Shown here: one piece after another, positions 10,390-19,682 of the stretch
Numbering within the stretch: position 1 is the first letter of the stretch
How the letters are laid out: each line of letters begins with the position of its first letter
NCBI RefSeq assembly: GCF_024105655.1
Contig: NZ_JAAAMH010000001.1
Span: 248,001 to 312,000 of the forward strand
DNA: 64,000 nucleotides
Source: Aliihoeflea sp. 40Bstr573
GTDB lineage: Bacteria; Pseudomonadota; Alphaproteobacteria; Rhizobiales; Rhizobiaceae
Direction of reading: 5' to 3'
Made by a program: the position numbers and the translations under genes
The notes under the pieces: generated by a model
Database searches by the model: none
Seen by the model: the letters and a program-made list of their open reading frames with translations, nothing else
Told to the model about the DNA's origin: nothing

Positions 10390-11411
10390 CACGCAGTCCT
10401 TGCGCGGTTGGAAACCTCGACCAGGTCTGCCAGACACTTTCTGGCCTTGCCCTCGTCAATCGACTTGCCGGCGAGTTCGAGTCCTGCCTCCAGCGTGCGT
10501 GCGCGACCGGCCACGACAAGCGCACCGGCAGCGTTGAGCATCGCAATGTCGCGGTAGGCTCCTTGTGCGCCCTCCAGGACACCGCGCAAGGCCTCCGCAT
10601 TCGCCTGCGCATCGCCGCCCTTGAGCTCTTCCGCCCGGGCGCGCCGAAGACCAAATTGCTCGGGTTCGATCTCGAACGTGTGGATTTCGCCATCCTCCAG
10701 CGCAGCCACCTGGGTGATGCCGGCGGTCGTCATTTCGTCCAGCCCGTCGCCATGGACGACCCAGACGCGCGACGAGCCCAGCTTCTTGAGAACTTCGGCG
10801 ATCGGCTCCAGCCAAAATGGGGAAAAAACGCCGACGAGCTGGTTGGAGACACCGGCCGGGTTGGAAAGCGGTCCGAGAAGGTTGAAGATCGTGCGTGTGC
10901 CAAGTTCGACGCGGCTCGGCCCGACATGGCGCATCGCGGCGTGATGCGCTGGAGCGAACATGAAGCCAAGGCCGGCCTCCCGGATGCAGGAGGAGATCTC
11001 TCGCGGTCCAAGCTCAATATTGACGCCCAGTGCCGCCAGCGCGTCAGCCGCTCCCGAGCGCGAGGAGAGGGCACGATTGCCATGCTTGGCGACCGGCACG
11101 CCAGCCCCCGACACGATGAAGGCCGCGCAAGTCGATACGTTGTAGGAACCCGACGCGTCACCGCCTGTGCCGACGATGTCGACGGCGTCCGGCGGCGCTT
11201 CGACGCGCAGCATCTTGGCCCGCATGGTCGCCACCGCGCCCGAGATTTCCGGCACCGTCTCGCCTCGCACGCGAAGCGCCATCAAGAAACCGCCGATCTG
11301 GCTTGGCGTCGCTTCGCCCGACATCATGATGTCGAACGCCTTGCGCGCATCCTCGAAGGAGAGCGTTTCTCCCGATGCAACCCGCGCGATATGTTCTTTC
11401 AGATCGGCCAT
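10389..11411 (-). CDS. trpD: Anthranilate phosphoribosyltransferase TrpD
   Basis: TrpD joins anthranilate to PRPP in tryptophan synthesis. The 340-residue length is standard. The PRPP-binding motif [14 protein letters not shown] is at about residues 78-91, [15 protein letters not shown] follows, and the anthranilate-site region includes [23 protein letters not shown] is also conserved. It begins 3 nt after the ppiD stop and overlaps trpC by one base. Confidence 0.97.
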   Translation of the reverse strand: MADLKEHIARVASGETLSFEDARKAFDIMMSGEATPSQIGGFLMALRVRGETVPEISGAVATMRAKMLRVEAPPDAVDIVGTGGDASGSYNVSTCAAFIVSGAGVPVAKHGNRALSSRSGAADALAALGVNIELGPREISSCIREAGLGFMFAPAHHAAMRHVGPSRVELGTRTIFNLLGPLSNPAGVSNQLVGVFSPFWLEPIAEVLKKLGSSRVWVVHGDGLDEMTTAGITQVAALEDGEIHTFEIEPEQFGLRRARAEELKGGDAQANAEALRGVLEGAQGAYRDIAMLNAAGALVVAGRARTLEAGLELAGKSIDEGKARKCLADLVEVSNRARTA

Positions 11412-11414
11412 CGA

Positions 11415-13304
11415 TCAGAAACTCAGTGCCTGCTGGACCGCGCCTTGGTTGACCGTAACCGGATACTTCCCCTGGAGCCGCGTGACGAGCTGGTCGAGGA
11501 GATCGTCGCCAAGGCCCCCGGCATAGTTCTGCGCGACATTCTCGGGCAGCGTCTCGGCCGATGCGTCGGCGGGTGCAAAGACCTCCGTGACCTGCAGAAC
11601 GATCTGCCGGTCGCCTTCGTTCGAACCGATCGTCTCGACACCGCGCACGGGAACGGAGAAGGCGGCAGCCACGCCTTCGCGTCCGAGATCCACGTCGTCC
11701 GCGCCGCGGCGCAGGCCGCGCTTTGTCTGTACTTCGAGGTCCAGTTCGTCAGCAACGTCGGCAAGGGCGGCGCCCTCCTCAATGCGCGTTGCGATCTCAT
11801 TGGCGCGCTCGGCCAGGAGACGGCGGGCCTCCTGCTCGCGCCACTGTGCCAGCGCATCCTCGCGGACCTCGCCGAGCTCGCGCTCGCGGGCAGGGGTCAC
11901 GTCTGTGACCTCGTAGAAGACGTAGCCGTTGGAGCCGAGCATGATGGGCGCGTTTTCCATGTTGGGCTCGGCCTCGAAAGCGGCCTGCAAAACTTCCTCC
12001 CTACCCGGGATGTCTGCAACTTCGTTGCCTTCTGGATCAAGTCCGTTGGCGTCGACAGCCGGGATGTTGACGACTTGCAGATTCTGCTGCGCCGCCGCTT
12101 CCCGCAGTGTCGCGCCGCCAGCACGCGCATCCTCATAGGCGTCGTAGACGTCCAGCAAGATGCGGTTTGCCTCGTCCAGAGCGATTTCCTCGCGGATTTC
12201 GGCGGAAACCTCCTCGATCGGACGCACAGCCTCGGGCATGATCTCGTCGACCCGGACAATCAGCGCTCCGAACGCGCCGTCAACGACCTCGCTGATGCCG
12301 CCTTCTTCAAGCGCGAACGCGGCCTCGGCGATCGCCGGATCGGGCACGTCCTCGCGTGTGAAGGTCCCAAGCGTCAGGTCGCCTGCCGAACGACCGAGCT
12401 CGGCGGCGATCTCGTCGAACGTCGCATCACCGGCCGCGATGCGGCTGGACGCAGCCTCAGCCGCTTCCACGTTCGGAAAGACGATCTGGCTAATCGTGCG
12501 CTGCTCTGGTTCGGAGAATGAATCGCGATGGGTCTCGTAGAACTCCGTCACCTGTTCATCGCTGACCGCGGAAGGGTCGGAAATGTCTTCAGGCTCAAGC
12601 TTTGCGTAGTCGAGCCCGCGATACTCGGGTGCCGCAAAACTGGCCGCGTTCTCGTCGAACCACGCCTGCAGCACGTCGTCAGCCGGATCTCCGATGGGTT
12701 CGACCAGCCCGCGGTCGAGAATGACATAATCTGCCGTGCGGTCTTCGCCGCGGTAGAGAGCAACGGCGTTGAGAAAAGCGTCCGGAACCCCCATCCCGTC
12801 GGCAACCGCATCGACGATCTGCTGACGGATCGCCAGTTGCTCACGATCGCGCAGATAATCGTCCGGCCGCATGCCGACCTGCTGCAGCACGAAATTGAAC
12901 TGGTCGCGGTCGAACTGGCCATTGGCATTGCGGAAGGCCGGGTCTTCGGCGGTCAGCGCCGCAAGGCGATCGCGCGAAAGGCCGAGATTCATCTCGCGCG
13001 CCTGCTCGTCGAGTACCGCGCCGGCGACGAGTTGCGCGAGAACCTGCTGTTCGAGCCCGAAGGCGCGCGCCTGCTCGCGCGAAATGCGCGTGCCGAACTG
13101 CTGCGACAGAAGCTGGAGCTGGCGGTCATAGGCGAGGCGATATTCGTTGACCTGCACCCGTGTATCGCCAACCGCCAGAACGTGGTTGCCGACTCCGGTC
13201 AATATCTGCCCGGATATGCCCCAGACCGCGAAACTGACGACGAGCAGGCCAAGCAGCAGCTTCACCATCAAGGAGCCGGATTTGCCGCGCAGCCAAGTCA
13301 GCAT
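11415..13304 (-). CDS. ppiD: Periplasmic peptidyl-prolyl isomerase PpiD (SurA N-terminal domain)
   Basis: PpiD is an inner-membrane-anchored chaperone that helps newly exported proteins leave the Sec translocon. The 629-residue protein begins MLTWLRGKSGSLMVKLLLG, with one membrane helix at about residues 12-32. A SurA_N-like chaperone region follows, then a parvulin domain (about 245-355, recognisable at EQRTISQIVFPN and LGTFTREDVPDPAIAEAAF). The ATG at 13304 has GGGAAGG before it and is preferred over an in-frame TTG 15 nt upstream. It is first in the run leading to trpD, with only 3 nt between them. Confidence 0.9.
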   Translation of the reverse strand: MLTWLRGKSGSLMVKLLLGLLVVSFAVWGISGQILTGVGNHVLAVGDTRVQVNEYRLAYDRQLQLLSQQFGTRISREQARAFGLEQQVLAQLVAGAVLDEQAREMNLGLSRDRLAALTAEDPAFRNANGQFDRDQFNFVLQQVGMRPDDYLRDREQLAIRQQIVDAVADGMGVPDAFLNAVALYRGEDRTADYVILDRGLVEPIGDPADDVLQAWFDENAASFAAPEYRGLDYAKLEPEDISDPSAVSDEQVTEFYETHRDSFSEPEQRTISQIVFPNVEAAEAASSRIAAGDATFDEIAAELGRSAGDLTLGTFTREDVPDPAIAEAAFALEEGGISEVVDGAFGALIVRVDEIMPEAVRPIEEVSAEIREEIALDEANRILLDVYDAYEDARAGGATLREAAAQQNLQVVNIPAVDANGLDPEGNEVADIPGREEVLQAAFEAEPNMENAPIMLGSNGYVFYEVTDVTPARERELGEVREDALAQWREQEARRLLAERANEIATRIEEGAALADVADELDLEVQTKRGLRRGADDVDLGREGVAAAFSVPVRGVETIGSNEGDRQIVLQVTEVFAPADASAETLPENVAQNYAGGLGDDLLDQLVTRLQGKYPVTVNQGAVQQALSF

Positions 13305-13439
13305 TTTCGACCTTCCCAAATTGGTCCAACATCAAACTGGCTGACGGAATACCGTCACTAGCAGGCGCTGTCGATTGCTTTGTCGACGCTTTTTGCTACC
13401 AAGCTGCCATCCGAACCACTGTTGAACGAAGGAAGTCCG

Positions 13440-14189
13440 ATGAGCGCCAGCATTCGCCCCGTCCTGGCAGGCAACTGGAAAATGAACGGCACGAGCGCCT
13501 CGCTTCCCGAACTTCAGGCGATTACAGCCGGCGCCGCCGGGTTCGCCAGGCTCGATCTCGTCGTTTGCCTGCCCGCAACCTTGATCTCGCGCGCGCAGCC
13601 GATCGTCGCCGGCTCATCGGTCGCCCTTGGCGGGCAGGACTGCCACACCAAAGCCTCCGGGGCCCATACAGGTGACATTTCAGCTGACATGCTGGCTGAC
13701 GCCGGCGCTCGTCTTGTCATCGTCGGCCACTCGGAACGGCGCACCGACCATGGCGAAACAAGTGAAATGGTCGCTGCCAAGGCCAAGGCAGCTTGGGACG
13801 CGGGGCTGAAGGCGATCATCTGCATTGGCGAAACGCGGGCGGAACGCGAGGCGGGGACGACGTTGGACGTGCTGTCGGAGCAGATCGAAGGCTCGGTTCC
13901 TGCCGGCGCGACGGCGCAGAACACACTCCTTGCATATGAACCCGTCTGGGCGATCGGCACCGGCCTGACCCCAACCGCGGAGGACGTTCGCGTCGCTCAC
14001 GCGCATATCCGCGCAAGGCTGGGGGCGAAGATTGGCGAGGAAGCGCGGTCGATTCCGCTGCTCTATGGCGGATCGGTCAAATCATCGAACGCCGGCGAAC
14101 TGATGGCGGTGGCAGACGTCGACGGGGCGTTGGTCGGCGGCGCAAGTCTCAAGGCCAGCGACTTCCTGGCAATCGCTAGTGCATTTTGA
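13440..14189 (+). CDS. tpiA: Triosephosphate isomerase
   Basis: TpiA interconverts dihydroxyacetone phosphate and glyceraldehyde 3-phosphate. The 249-residue barrel shows Lys14 in GNWKMNG, electrophile His97 in VIVGHSERR, and base Glu167 in [10 protein letters not shown]. The phosphate-gripper [14 protein letters not shown] and GALVGGASL are also present. The start is ATG at 13440 with GAAGGAAG upstream. It is divergent from ppiD, as usual in Rhizobiales. The secG-pyrG genes that often follow are absent here. Confidence 0.98.
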   Translation: MSASIRPVLAGNWKMNGTSASLPELQAITAGAAGFARLDLVVCLPATLISRAQPIVAGSSVALGGQDCHTKASGAHTGDISADMLADAGARLVIVGHSERRTDHGETSEMVAAKAKAAWDAGLKAIICIGETRAEREAGTTLDVLSEQIEGSVPAGATAQNTLLAYEPVWAIGTGLTPTAEDVRVAHAHIRARLGAKIGEEARSIPLLYGGSVKSSNAGELMAVADVDGALVGGASLKASDFLAIASAF

Positions 14190-14370
14190 ACAATTCGATT
14201 TAATATGCAGCTTCAGGATTGATAGGCGCTTCACCACCTGACAATCCGATACATCTGGTTACCTGACGCAGCCATTGCCGCGCTCTATAGCATAGTCATG
14301 TGGCGAATCGCTCGAGGAACGACCTCCTGCGGCGTGTCGCCATCGGTATTGATGCGGCGGGAGTACGCGT

Positions 14371-14811
14371 ATGAGTGATGAAGACATGGCGATCGCACCT
14401 GAGCTGATCGAACCGGGCAGGCTGCTGGAGCTGACGACGCAGATCGTTTGCGCCTATGTCAGTCATAACCCGGTTCCAGCCTCGGAAGTGTCGGGACTGA
14501 TTGGCTCGGTCCATCGTTCGATTGCCGCGCAGGGCCAATCCACCGCGCCGGAACGGACTCAGGAGCCGGCCGTGCCGGTCCGCAAATCGGTCACGCCCGA
14601 CTACATCATCTCGCTGGAAGACGGACGCAAGTTCCGCACCTTGTCGCGTCATCTCATGGCCAAGTACGGGATGACGCCCGAACAGTATCGCCGCAAGTGG
14701 GGCCTGCCTGACGACTATCCCATGGTCGCCCCGAACTATGCCGTCGAGCGCTCGAAGATTGCGAAATCCATGGGCCTCGGCCGGCCGGAACCGGGCAGTT
14801 CGGACCAATAA
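14371..14811 (+). CDS. MucR/Ros-family transcriptional regulator, zinc ligands altered
   Basis: MucR/Ros proteins are H-NS-like regulators with a prokaryotic zinc-finger DNA-binding domain. The 146-residue protein keeps the overall pattern: an N-terminal oligomerisation region, then VRKSVTPDYIISLEDG, SRHLMAKYGMTPEQYR, and DDYPMVAPNYAVERSKIAKS. The first zinc Cys of Ros is Ser81 here, the second ligand position is Asp84, His94 is kept, and the positions matching the last His are Lys98 and Tyr99. It probably folds without zinc, as reported for some Mesorhizobium homologues. It likely still binds AT-rich DNA through the conserved C-terminal half. Confidence 0.88.
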   Translation: MSDEDMAIAPELIEPGRLLELTTQIVCAYVSHNPVPASEVSGLIGSVHRSIAAQGQSTAPERTQEPAVPVRKSVTPDYIISLEDGRKFRTLSRHLMAKYGMTPEQYRRKWGLPDDYPMVAPNYAVERSKIAKSMGLGRPEPGSSDQ

Positions 14812-14819
14812 GGCAGACG

Positions 14820-14845
14820 GGGCGGGGGGGACCATCCCCCCGCCC
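14820..14845. terminator. GC-rich bidirectional hairpin between convergent genes
   Basis: GGGCGGGGGG (14820-14829) pairs with CCCCCCGCCC (14836-14845), giving 10 perfect pairs with a 6-nt loop. It lies between the converging MucR-like gene and the gene at 14860. There is no strong T tract, so it may act as an mRNA 3'-end stabiliser or a weak terminator. Confidence 0.6.
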
Positions 14846-14859
14846 TGTCGATCATCTGC

Positions 14860-15237
14860 CTAACCGATCAGCGGGCAGTTCGGCGCCCGGCCGAATACGA
14901 CCCAGACACGTTCGCCTCGCGAACGTCCGATGATCTCGATCGAGCGCCGGCCGACATCCACCACTTCGGCCCGCCGGATGCCCATCCGCTCAGCCTTGCG
15001 CAAGGCGTCTCGCGGCGAGCAGCCGCCGCGGCCGCGCCATTCGTCGCGATCTCTGTATTCACCACGGTCCCAGCGTCCCGGGCCCCGATCGCGGCCATGG
15101 CCACGATCGGGTGCAAAGAACTCCGCGCCCGGCCTATGGCCACCACCCAAGCCGTAATAGCCGCGATCCTGCGCCGCCACAGGCAGGGCGGTCAGCAGAC
15201 TGGCTGCGACAAGCCCCAGAACAGCGATTTTAATCAT
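14860..15237 (-). CDS. Small exported Arg/Gly-rich protein with PepSY-like tail
   Basis: A 125-residue protein. MIKIAVLGLVAASLLTALPV followed by AAQ is a clear signal peptide. The middle (about 35-70) is a basic low-complexity stretch rich in DRG/RDR/WRG repeats. The C-terminal 55 residues (ALRKAERMGIRRAEVVDVG, then IEIIGRSRGERVWVVFGR) resemble one PepSY-like unit found in many short rhizobial periplasmic proteins. The start at 15237 is preceded by GAGGGG. The function is unknown. The Arg-rich centre is similar in style to the BA14K protein at 7234-7788. Confidence 0.65.
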   Translation of the reverse strand: MIKIAVLGLVAASLLTALPVAAQDRGYYGLGGGHRPGAEFFAPDRGHGRDRGPGRWDRGEYRDRDEWRGRGGCSPRDALRKAERMGIRRAEVVDVGRRSIEIIGRSRGERVWVVFGRAPNCPLIG

Positions 15238-15508
15238 CACAAACCCCTCATCGACATCGCACGATTGCGACCGCGATGCACCTTGCATGTCGAAAGCTGA
15301 ACAGCATGGCAAAGCCTCGTTCATCCAGCGTTCATGGGGCCGCTTAGCATGAAATGTCAGCGATGGGGGTGACCGCTAACCTACTGCTTTATCGCCACTA
15401 TCTCCGATACCCTCCTCCTGCGTCTATTCCCGAGACACAAAGATGCCGAGAAAAATTCCGAGAACGCTTGAAAAGAGAACAAAACAAGAACATACTGCGT
15501 CATCAACT

Positions 15509-15525
15509 AAGGAGAAGAACCAATG
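15509..15525 (+). promoter_or_regulatory. Strong Shine-Dalgarno for a 28-residue ORF
   Basis: AAGGAG at 15509-15514 lies 8 nt before the ATG at 15523. Few places in the window have such a perfect site, which supports translation of the very short frame that follows. Confidence 0.6.
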
Positions 15526-15609
15526 TCCGATCTCGTCCACGACCTTGTCTCGTTCGTTTCCATTGGCGCATTCATAACCACGTTGGCGCTCTGGCTGGTT
15601 GCCGTCTGA
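15523..15609 (+). CDS. Putative 28-residue membrane microprotein
   Basis: A short frame encodes MSDLVHDLVSFVSIG followed by AFITTLALWLVAV. It reads as an amphipathic start and a single hydrophobic helix of about 19 residues. A perfect AAGGAG precedes the ATG with ideal spacing. The stop abuts the stop of the convergent ggt gene without overlap, so the end is not a by-product of that gene. About 285 bp of apparently non-coding DNA upstream leaves room for a promoter. I recognise no family. Confidence 0.55.
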   Translation: MSDLVHDLVSFVSIGAFITTLALWLVAV

Positions 15610-17370
15610 TCAATCACCAATGGCAACGCCCTCGCGACGCGGGTCGGCTGCGCCTTCGATGCCCGCGGCCGTGAACTGGATGCCATGGATGCCCGAGTTG
15701 AGTTCGCGCCCCTCGGTTTCGTAGCCCAGCGCCTGAAGGGCAGGGGCAAAGTCTTCCGCACGCGAGCCGGCCTCCAGCCAATATGGACCGGCGATATTGG
15801 CCAGATGGGGCAAGGCGATCGCTTCGTTCATCGGCATGGCCCAGTCGATCAATGCGATGAGCGTCTTGGCGACATAGGGAATGATGGTAGCGCCGCCGGG
15901 TGAGCCAAGGGCATAGACCGGCTGTCCGTCCTGGAGGACGATGGTCGGCGACATCGAGGATCGAGGGCGCTTCGACGCCTCGACCCGATTCGCCACAGGC
16001 CCGGTTTCGCTTTCGGGAACGAACGAGAAGTCGGTCAGCTGGTTGTTGAGGAGATAGCCATTGGCCATCACCCGCGCGCCGAACGCGTTCTCGATCGACG
16101 AGGTCATGGAAATGACATTGCCCTCCGCGTCGGCGATAACGAAATGCGTGGTGGCCGGTGCTTCGTACGAAAAGCCGTCGATCAGGTTTTCCGTGCGTTT
16201 GCTTGAGGGCTCCCCGGGCAGGATGCGACCGTCGGCCAGCGCCTCTTCGGATTGCAGAAGTTGCGCGCGCGCAGCCAGATATTCGCCATCAAGCAGGCCG
16301 GACGGCATATCGATAAAGTCGGGATCTGCCAAATATCTGTTGCGGTCGGCGAAGGCGAGGCGGGTCGCATCGCCAATCAGGCGCCAGGCCTTCGCATCGT
16401 CGGCGCCAAGCGCGCGCAGGTCGTACGGCTCGAGCAGGCCGAGGATCTGGCCGACGGCGATGCCACCGGAGGAGGGCGGGCCCATCCCACAAACGTCGAA
16501 CTCGCGGTAGGTGACGCAGACCGGCTCGCGCTCCACGACTTCGTATTCGGCGAAATCCGAGAGCGCCAGCGAGCCGGGATTTGTCGGATGGCTGGTTACT
16601 GCGTCAACGATCGCCGCTGCAACATCGCCCCGGTAGAAGGGCGCGGCGCCATGCTCGGCGAGGATCCGCAGGGCATCCGCGTAGGCTGTGTTCCGAAGTT
16701 CGTCGCCCGCCACAAGCGCTTTGCTTCCGGGAAAGAAGTAGTCGGAGGCGGCAGGATCGATGTCGAGGCGACCCGTTTCGTCTTCAAGCAAACGCGCCAG
16801 GCGGGGCGAAACCGTAAAGCCGCCCCCAGCAAGCTCGATCGCATCCGCCAGGCTGTCGCTCAGCGCCAGCTCGCCGTGCTTTTCGGCCAGGATCTCCAGC
16901 AGCAAGGGCACGCCGGGAACACCAACTGATCGTCCACCAACGACCGCCTCGAAAAAGGGCAAGGGCTCGCCATTGTCATCGAGGAAGAGGTCGGGCGCTG
17001 CGTTCCCTGGCGCCGTCTCGCGCGCATCATAGGTGATCAGTTGTCCCGTGGCGCCGTCGAACCAGAGTGCGAAGGCGCCGCCCCCGAGCCCCGAGGATTG
17101 GGGCTCGACGAGCCCGAGAACGGCCTGCACCGCGACCGCCGCGTCCGCTGCGGAGCCGCCCAGCCGCAAGACCGTCATGCCGGCTTCGGCGGCGAGCGGA
17201 TTGGCAGCTACGACCATCGCCTCCTTGCCCACCACCAAAGGGGCCGATTGCATGCCGGTCGCGGCCTCAGGTGCGATGAGGTCGCTTTGACTCTGGGCCG
17301 CTGCCGGCATGGCGGTCGAAATTGCCAGAACTGCAAGAACGGGCAGGGGCGTTCGCAAGAGCTTCGACAT
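15610..17370 (-). CDS. ggt: Gamma-glutamyltransferase (periplasmic)
   Basis: Ggt cleaves or transfers the gamma-glutamyl group of glutathione and related peptides. The 586-residue precursor has a signal peptide (residues 1-25, ending PAAAQ). Autoprocessing should occur before Thr407 in PATTHFVIAD, making large and small subunits with Thr407 as the nucleophile. GLGGGAFALW, YDARETAP, and SKRPRSSMSPTIV with SPGGATIIPYV match the glutamate-binding and catalytic regions. It is a secreted family member of normal length, probably used for glutathione or peptide scavenging. Confidence 0.96.
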   Translation of the reverse strand: MSKLLRTPLPVLAVLAISTAMPAAAQSQSDLIAPEAATGMQSAPLVVGKEAMVVAANPLAAEAGMTVLRLGGSAADAAVAVQAVLGLVEPQSSGLGGGAFALWFDGATGQLITYDARETAPGNAAPDLFLDDNGEPLPFFEAVVGGRSVGVPGVPLLLEILAEKHGELALSDSLADAIELAGGGFTVSPRLARLLEDETGRLDIDPAASDYFFPGSKALVAGDELRNTAYADALRILAEHGAAPFYRGDVAAAIVDAVTSHPTNPGSLALSDFAEYEVVEREPVCVTYREFDVCGMGPPSSGGIAVGQILGLLEPYDLRALGADDAKAWRLIGDATRLAFADRNRYLADPDFIDMPSGLLDGEYLAARAQLLQSEEALADGRILPGEPSSKRTENLIDGFSYEAPATTHFVIADAEGNVISMTSSIENAFGARVMANGYLLNNQLTDFSFVPESETGPVANRVEASKRPRSSMSPTIVLQDGQPVYALGSPGGATIIPYVAKTLIALIDWAMPMNEAIALPHLANIAGPYWLEAGSRAEDFAPALQALGYETEGRELNSGIHGIQFTAAGIEGAADPRREGVAIGD

Positions 17371-17391
17371 GGCTGATCTCCGTTGCGGGAA

Positions 17392-18102
17392 TCAGTCTAC
17401 GTTGCCGAACACCTCTTCGAAAGCTGCCTTCATTGCAAAGTCGACATCGGCCATGGTCACCGGGAGGCCGAGATCGACGAGGCTCGTGATCCCCTGGCCG
17501 CGAATGCCGCAGGGCACGATCCCGTCGAAATGGGCAAGATCGGGCTCGACATTGAGCGCGATGCCGTGGAACGACACCCAGCGCCGCAGGCGGATGCCGA
17601 TCGCCGCGATCTTGTCTTCCGCCGGCGTGCCGTCAACCAGGGGCGGCCGCTCGGGCCGCACGACCCAGACGCCGACGCGGTCGTCGCGTCGCTCGCCTTT
17701 CACGTTGAAGCGGTCGAGCGTGCGGATGATCCACTCTTCAAGCGCGGCGACGAAGGCGCGCACGTCCTCGCGCCGACGCTTCAGGTCGAGCATGACATAG
17801 GCAACCCGCTGACCGGGCCCGTGATAGGTATATTCCCCGCCGCGCCCCGCCGCGAAGACCGGGAACCGGTCGGCCGCGAGGAGGTCCACCGGGTCGGCGC
17901 TGGTGCCGGCGGTGTAGAGGGGCGGGTGCTCGACGAGCCAGACGAGCTCGCCTGCCGCACCGTCGCGGATCGCGCCCGCGCGCTCTTCCATAAAGGCGAG
18001 CGCAGCCGGATAGTCAGTCAGGCCCGGCTCGATCCGCCATTCGACGGACGGCGATCCGGGGATTGCCAGAAACTGAGCGGGCAGGGCATCGCGCGTGGTC
18101 AT
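17392..18102 (-). CDS. lipB: Octanoyltransferase LipB
   Basis: LipB moves octanoyl groups from acyl carrier protein to lipoyl domains. The 236-residue protein shows [16 protein letters not shown] (substrate-binding region), Lys164 in [11 protein letters not shown], and catalytic Cys198 in GIVPCGI. The ATG at 18102 gives a typical length; the frame is open for 13 more codons upstream, to 18141. It lies 21 nt downstream of ggt on the same strand, with its own promoter probably near the divergent tRNA gene. Confidence 0.96.
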   Translation of the reverse strand: MTTRDALPAQFLAIPGSPSVEWRIEPGLTDYPAALAFMEERAGAIRDGAAGELVWLVEHPPLYTAGTSADPVDLLAADRFPVFAAGRGGEYTYHGPGQRVAYVMLDLKRRREDVRAFVAALEEWIIRTLDRFNVKGERRDDRVGVWVVRPERPPLVDGTPAEDKIAAIGIRLRRWVSFHGIALNVEPDLAHFDGIVPCGIRGQGITSLVDLGLPVTMADVDFAMKAAFEEVFGNVD

Positions 18103-18264
18103 GATCAGGCGGATGTATGGGATCGGACGGCGCGCGTCCACTCGTTGACGCAGCGTCTTGCAGGTATCGGCAAAATAATCGGCAATTCCCAGCCGGTGCT
18201 CTTGTGCGGGGTGGGGCGATTTGCTAATTGCGCCGGGCCGGTCAAGACCGGCTGGTCATGGCGT

Positions 18265-18349
18265 GCGGTCGTGGCGGAATTGGTAGACGCGCAGCGTTGA
18301 GGTCGCTGTGGGGCAACCCGTGGAAGTTCGAGTCTTCTCGACCGCACCA
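18265..18349 (+). tRNA. tRNA-Leu (anticodon GAG)
   Basis: An 85-nt gene with the CCA end encoded (18347-18349). The acceptor GCGGTCG (18265-18271) pairs with CGACCGC (18339-18345). The anticodon arm CAGCG-TTGAGGT-CGCTG gives anticodon GAG, reading CUC/CUU. A long variable arm and the T arm GTTCGAGTC identify a class II leucine tRNA. Confidence 0.95.
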
Positions 18350-18869
18350 ATGCCATCTCGGCGCCCCCTTCAGCGCCGCTTGCCGGCTTTCTCAAATCAG
18401 CATCCACTCATCGATCAGCCATAGCGAGCTCATCGGTCGAGACCTTGCGCCACAGCAAGGCGGTCCATTCGAAGGCGGCCTGACATCGAGCTTGATAGGT
18501 TCTCCGAAGAATCGCATTTCTGGTTCGTCGGGATGACGAGTTCCACGTCATCGCGATCAGTTACGCCGTCTCGGGAATCGCGCAGCTAAATTCGCTCGCA
18601 GAGCTGAGCACCGCCTGCACGTGAGTTCTCATGGCAGGAATGTCCTTCGAGGGTGCGGACAGACGCCGAGCAGGTAAATGAGCAGCCTTTGCCGTCGCAG
18701 CATCAGGCGCTGAGGGGACATGACCTTTGGAGTTCGCTCGCCATGCCACTCACGAAGTCCTCGGCCGATCAGGTGTAAGAGGGCGTCGACCGAGCGGACC
18801 CAGAGCTATCCGCCAGTCGCATAAGATGGATTATGGAACTCCCGGGCATCTCTTGGCCCGGCATCTCGC
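18350..18869. other. 520 bp without a supported gene, downstream of tRNA-Leu
   Basis: No intact reading frame in this stretch has a convincing start or composition. The sequence is less GC-biased than its neighbours. A minus-strand stretch looks like a decayed small gene (listed separately). The position just 3' of a tRNA is a classic integration site, but I find no repeat of the tRNA 3' end and no integrase. Confidence 0.5.
18570..18800 (-). pseudogene. Possible frameshifted remnant of a small rhizobial gene (DUF982-like)
   Basis: Reading the minus strand, pieces in different frames resemble the layout of DUF982 proteins. A segment reads VRSVDALLHLIGRGLREW. Further on is VRTLEGHSCHENSRA, and then in another frame VQAVLSSASEFSCAIPETA before a stop. 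No single frame joins them. The resemblance is by eye only and weak; the region may simply be non-coding. Confidence 0.22.
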
Positions 18870-19682
18870 TCAACCTTCGAAGTCGAGAACCATCCCATCA
18901 TAGGCCGGATCGACGTAACCTGGCGTCTCGGACGCTACGGTTTCGTAGTCGAGCGGAATATGCATGTGGGTCAGCACTGCCCGCTTCGGCTTCAGCCGTT
19001 CGATCACTTCCAGCGCTTCCTCGAGCGAGAAATGGCTGGGGTGCCGCTTGTACTGCAGCGCGTCGACAATCAGCACGTCAAGGCCCTGAAGCTGCGCCAG
19101 CGTATCGTCCGGAAACGCACTGACGTCGGAGCAATACGCAAGCCCGCCGATACGAAAGCCGAGCGAGATGATGTCGCCATGGATCTGCGGCAACGGCAGG
19201 AACTCGATCGCGCCCCCGGCACCGTCGATCGCGAACGCGTTGTCATGCGTAATGATGTGCGCGCTCAGGATCGGCGGATACGAGCTGCCGGGTGGCGTTT
19301 CGAAGCAATAGCCGAAGGAATCGCGAAGCCGGTCGAGCGTCGGCCAATCTGCGTGAATGTCGATGCGTCTGCGCTGGACAAGCGCGAAGCCGCGCAGATC
19401 GTCGATGCCATGGATATGGTCGGCATGCGGATGGGTGTAGACGGCTGCGTCGACAGACCCGACGCCCGCTGAGATCATCTGGTCGCGAAAGTCCGGCCCG
19501 GTGTCGATTACCACGCGTGTTACGCCAGCCGGTCCAACGCGCTCCACCATGGCGGCCGCGCGCCGGCGCCGGTTGCGCGGGTTGGCGGAATCGCAATTGC
19601 CCCAGTCGCCGGTGATCCGCGGCACTCCTGGAGACGAGCCGCACCCAAGGATCGTGAAGCGATAGCCGCTGCTCACGCTCAT
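18870..19682 (-). CDS. MBL-fold metal-dependent hydrolase (PhnP-like)
   Basis: A 270-residue metallo-beta-lactamase-fold protein. The metal-binding motif is THPHADHIHGIDDLR (HxHxDH), with further ligands expected at QIHGD, YCSDVSA and LTHMHIPLD. The start TILGCGSSPGVPRI is typical of the PhnP/phosphodiesterase branch often annotated as phosphoribosyl cyclic phosphodiesterase. Its real substrate is uncertain, since it sits with tatD and metG rather than phn genes. The ATG overlaps the tatD stop by one base. Confidence 0.9.
   Translation of the reverse strand: MSVSSGYRFTILGCGSSPGVPRITGDWGNCDSANPRNRRRRAAAMVERVGPAGVTRVVIDTGPDFRDQMISAGVGSVDAAVYTHPHADHIHGIDDLRGFALVQRRRIDIHADWPTLDRLRDSFGYCFETPPGSSYPPILSAHIITHDNAFAIDGAGGAIEFLPLPQIHGDIISLGFRIGGLAYCSDVSAFPDDTLAQLQGLDVLIVDALQYKRHPSHFSLEEALEVIERLKPKRAVLTHMHIPLDYETVASETPGYVDPAYDGMVLDFEG

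Noticed and set aside
10359..12521. A 720-codon plus-strand frame
   Set aside because: It is the reverse side of trpD and ppiD. No motif or plausible start; composition is that of a shadow frame.
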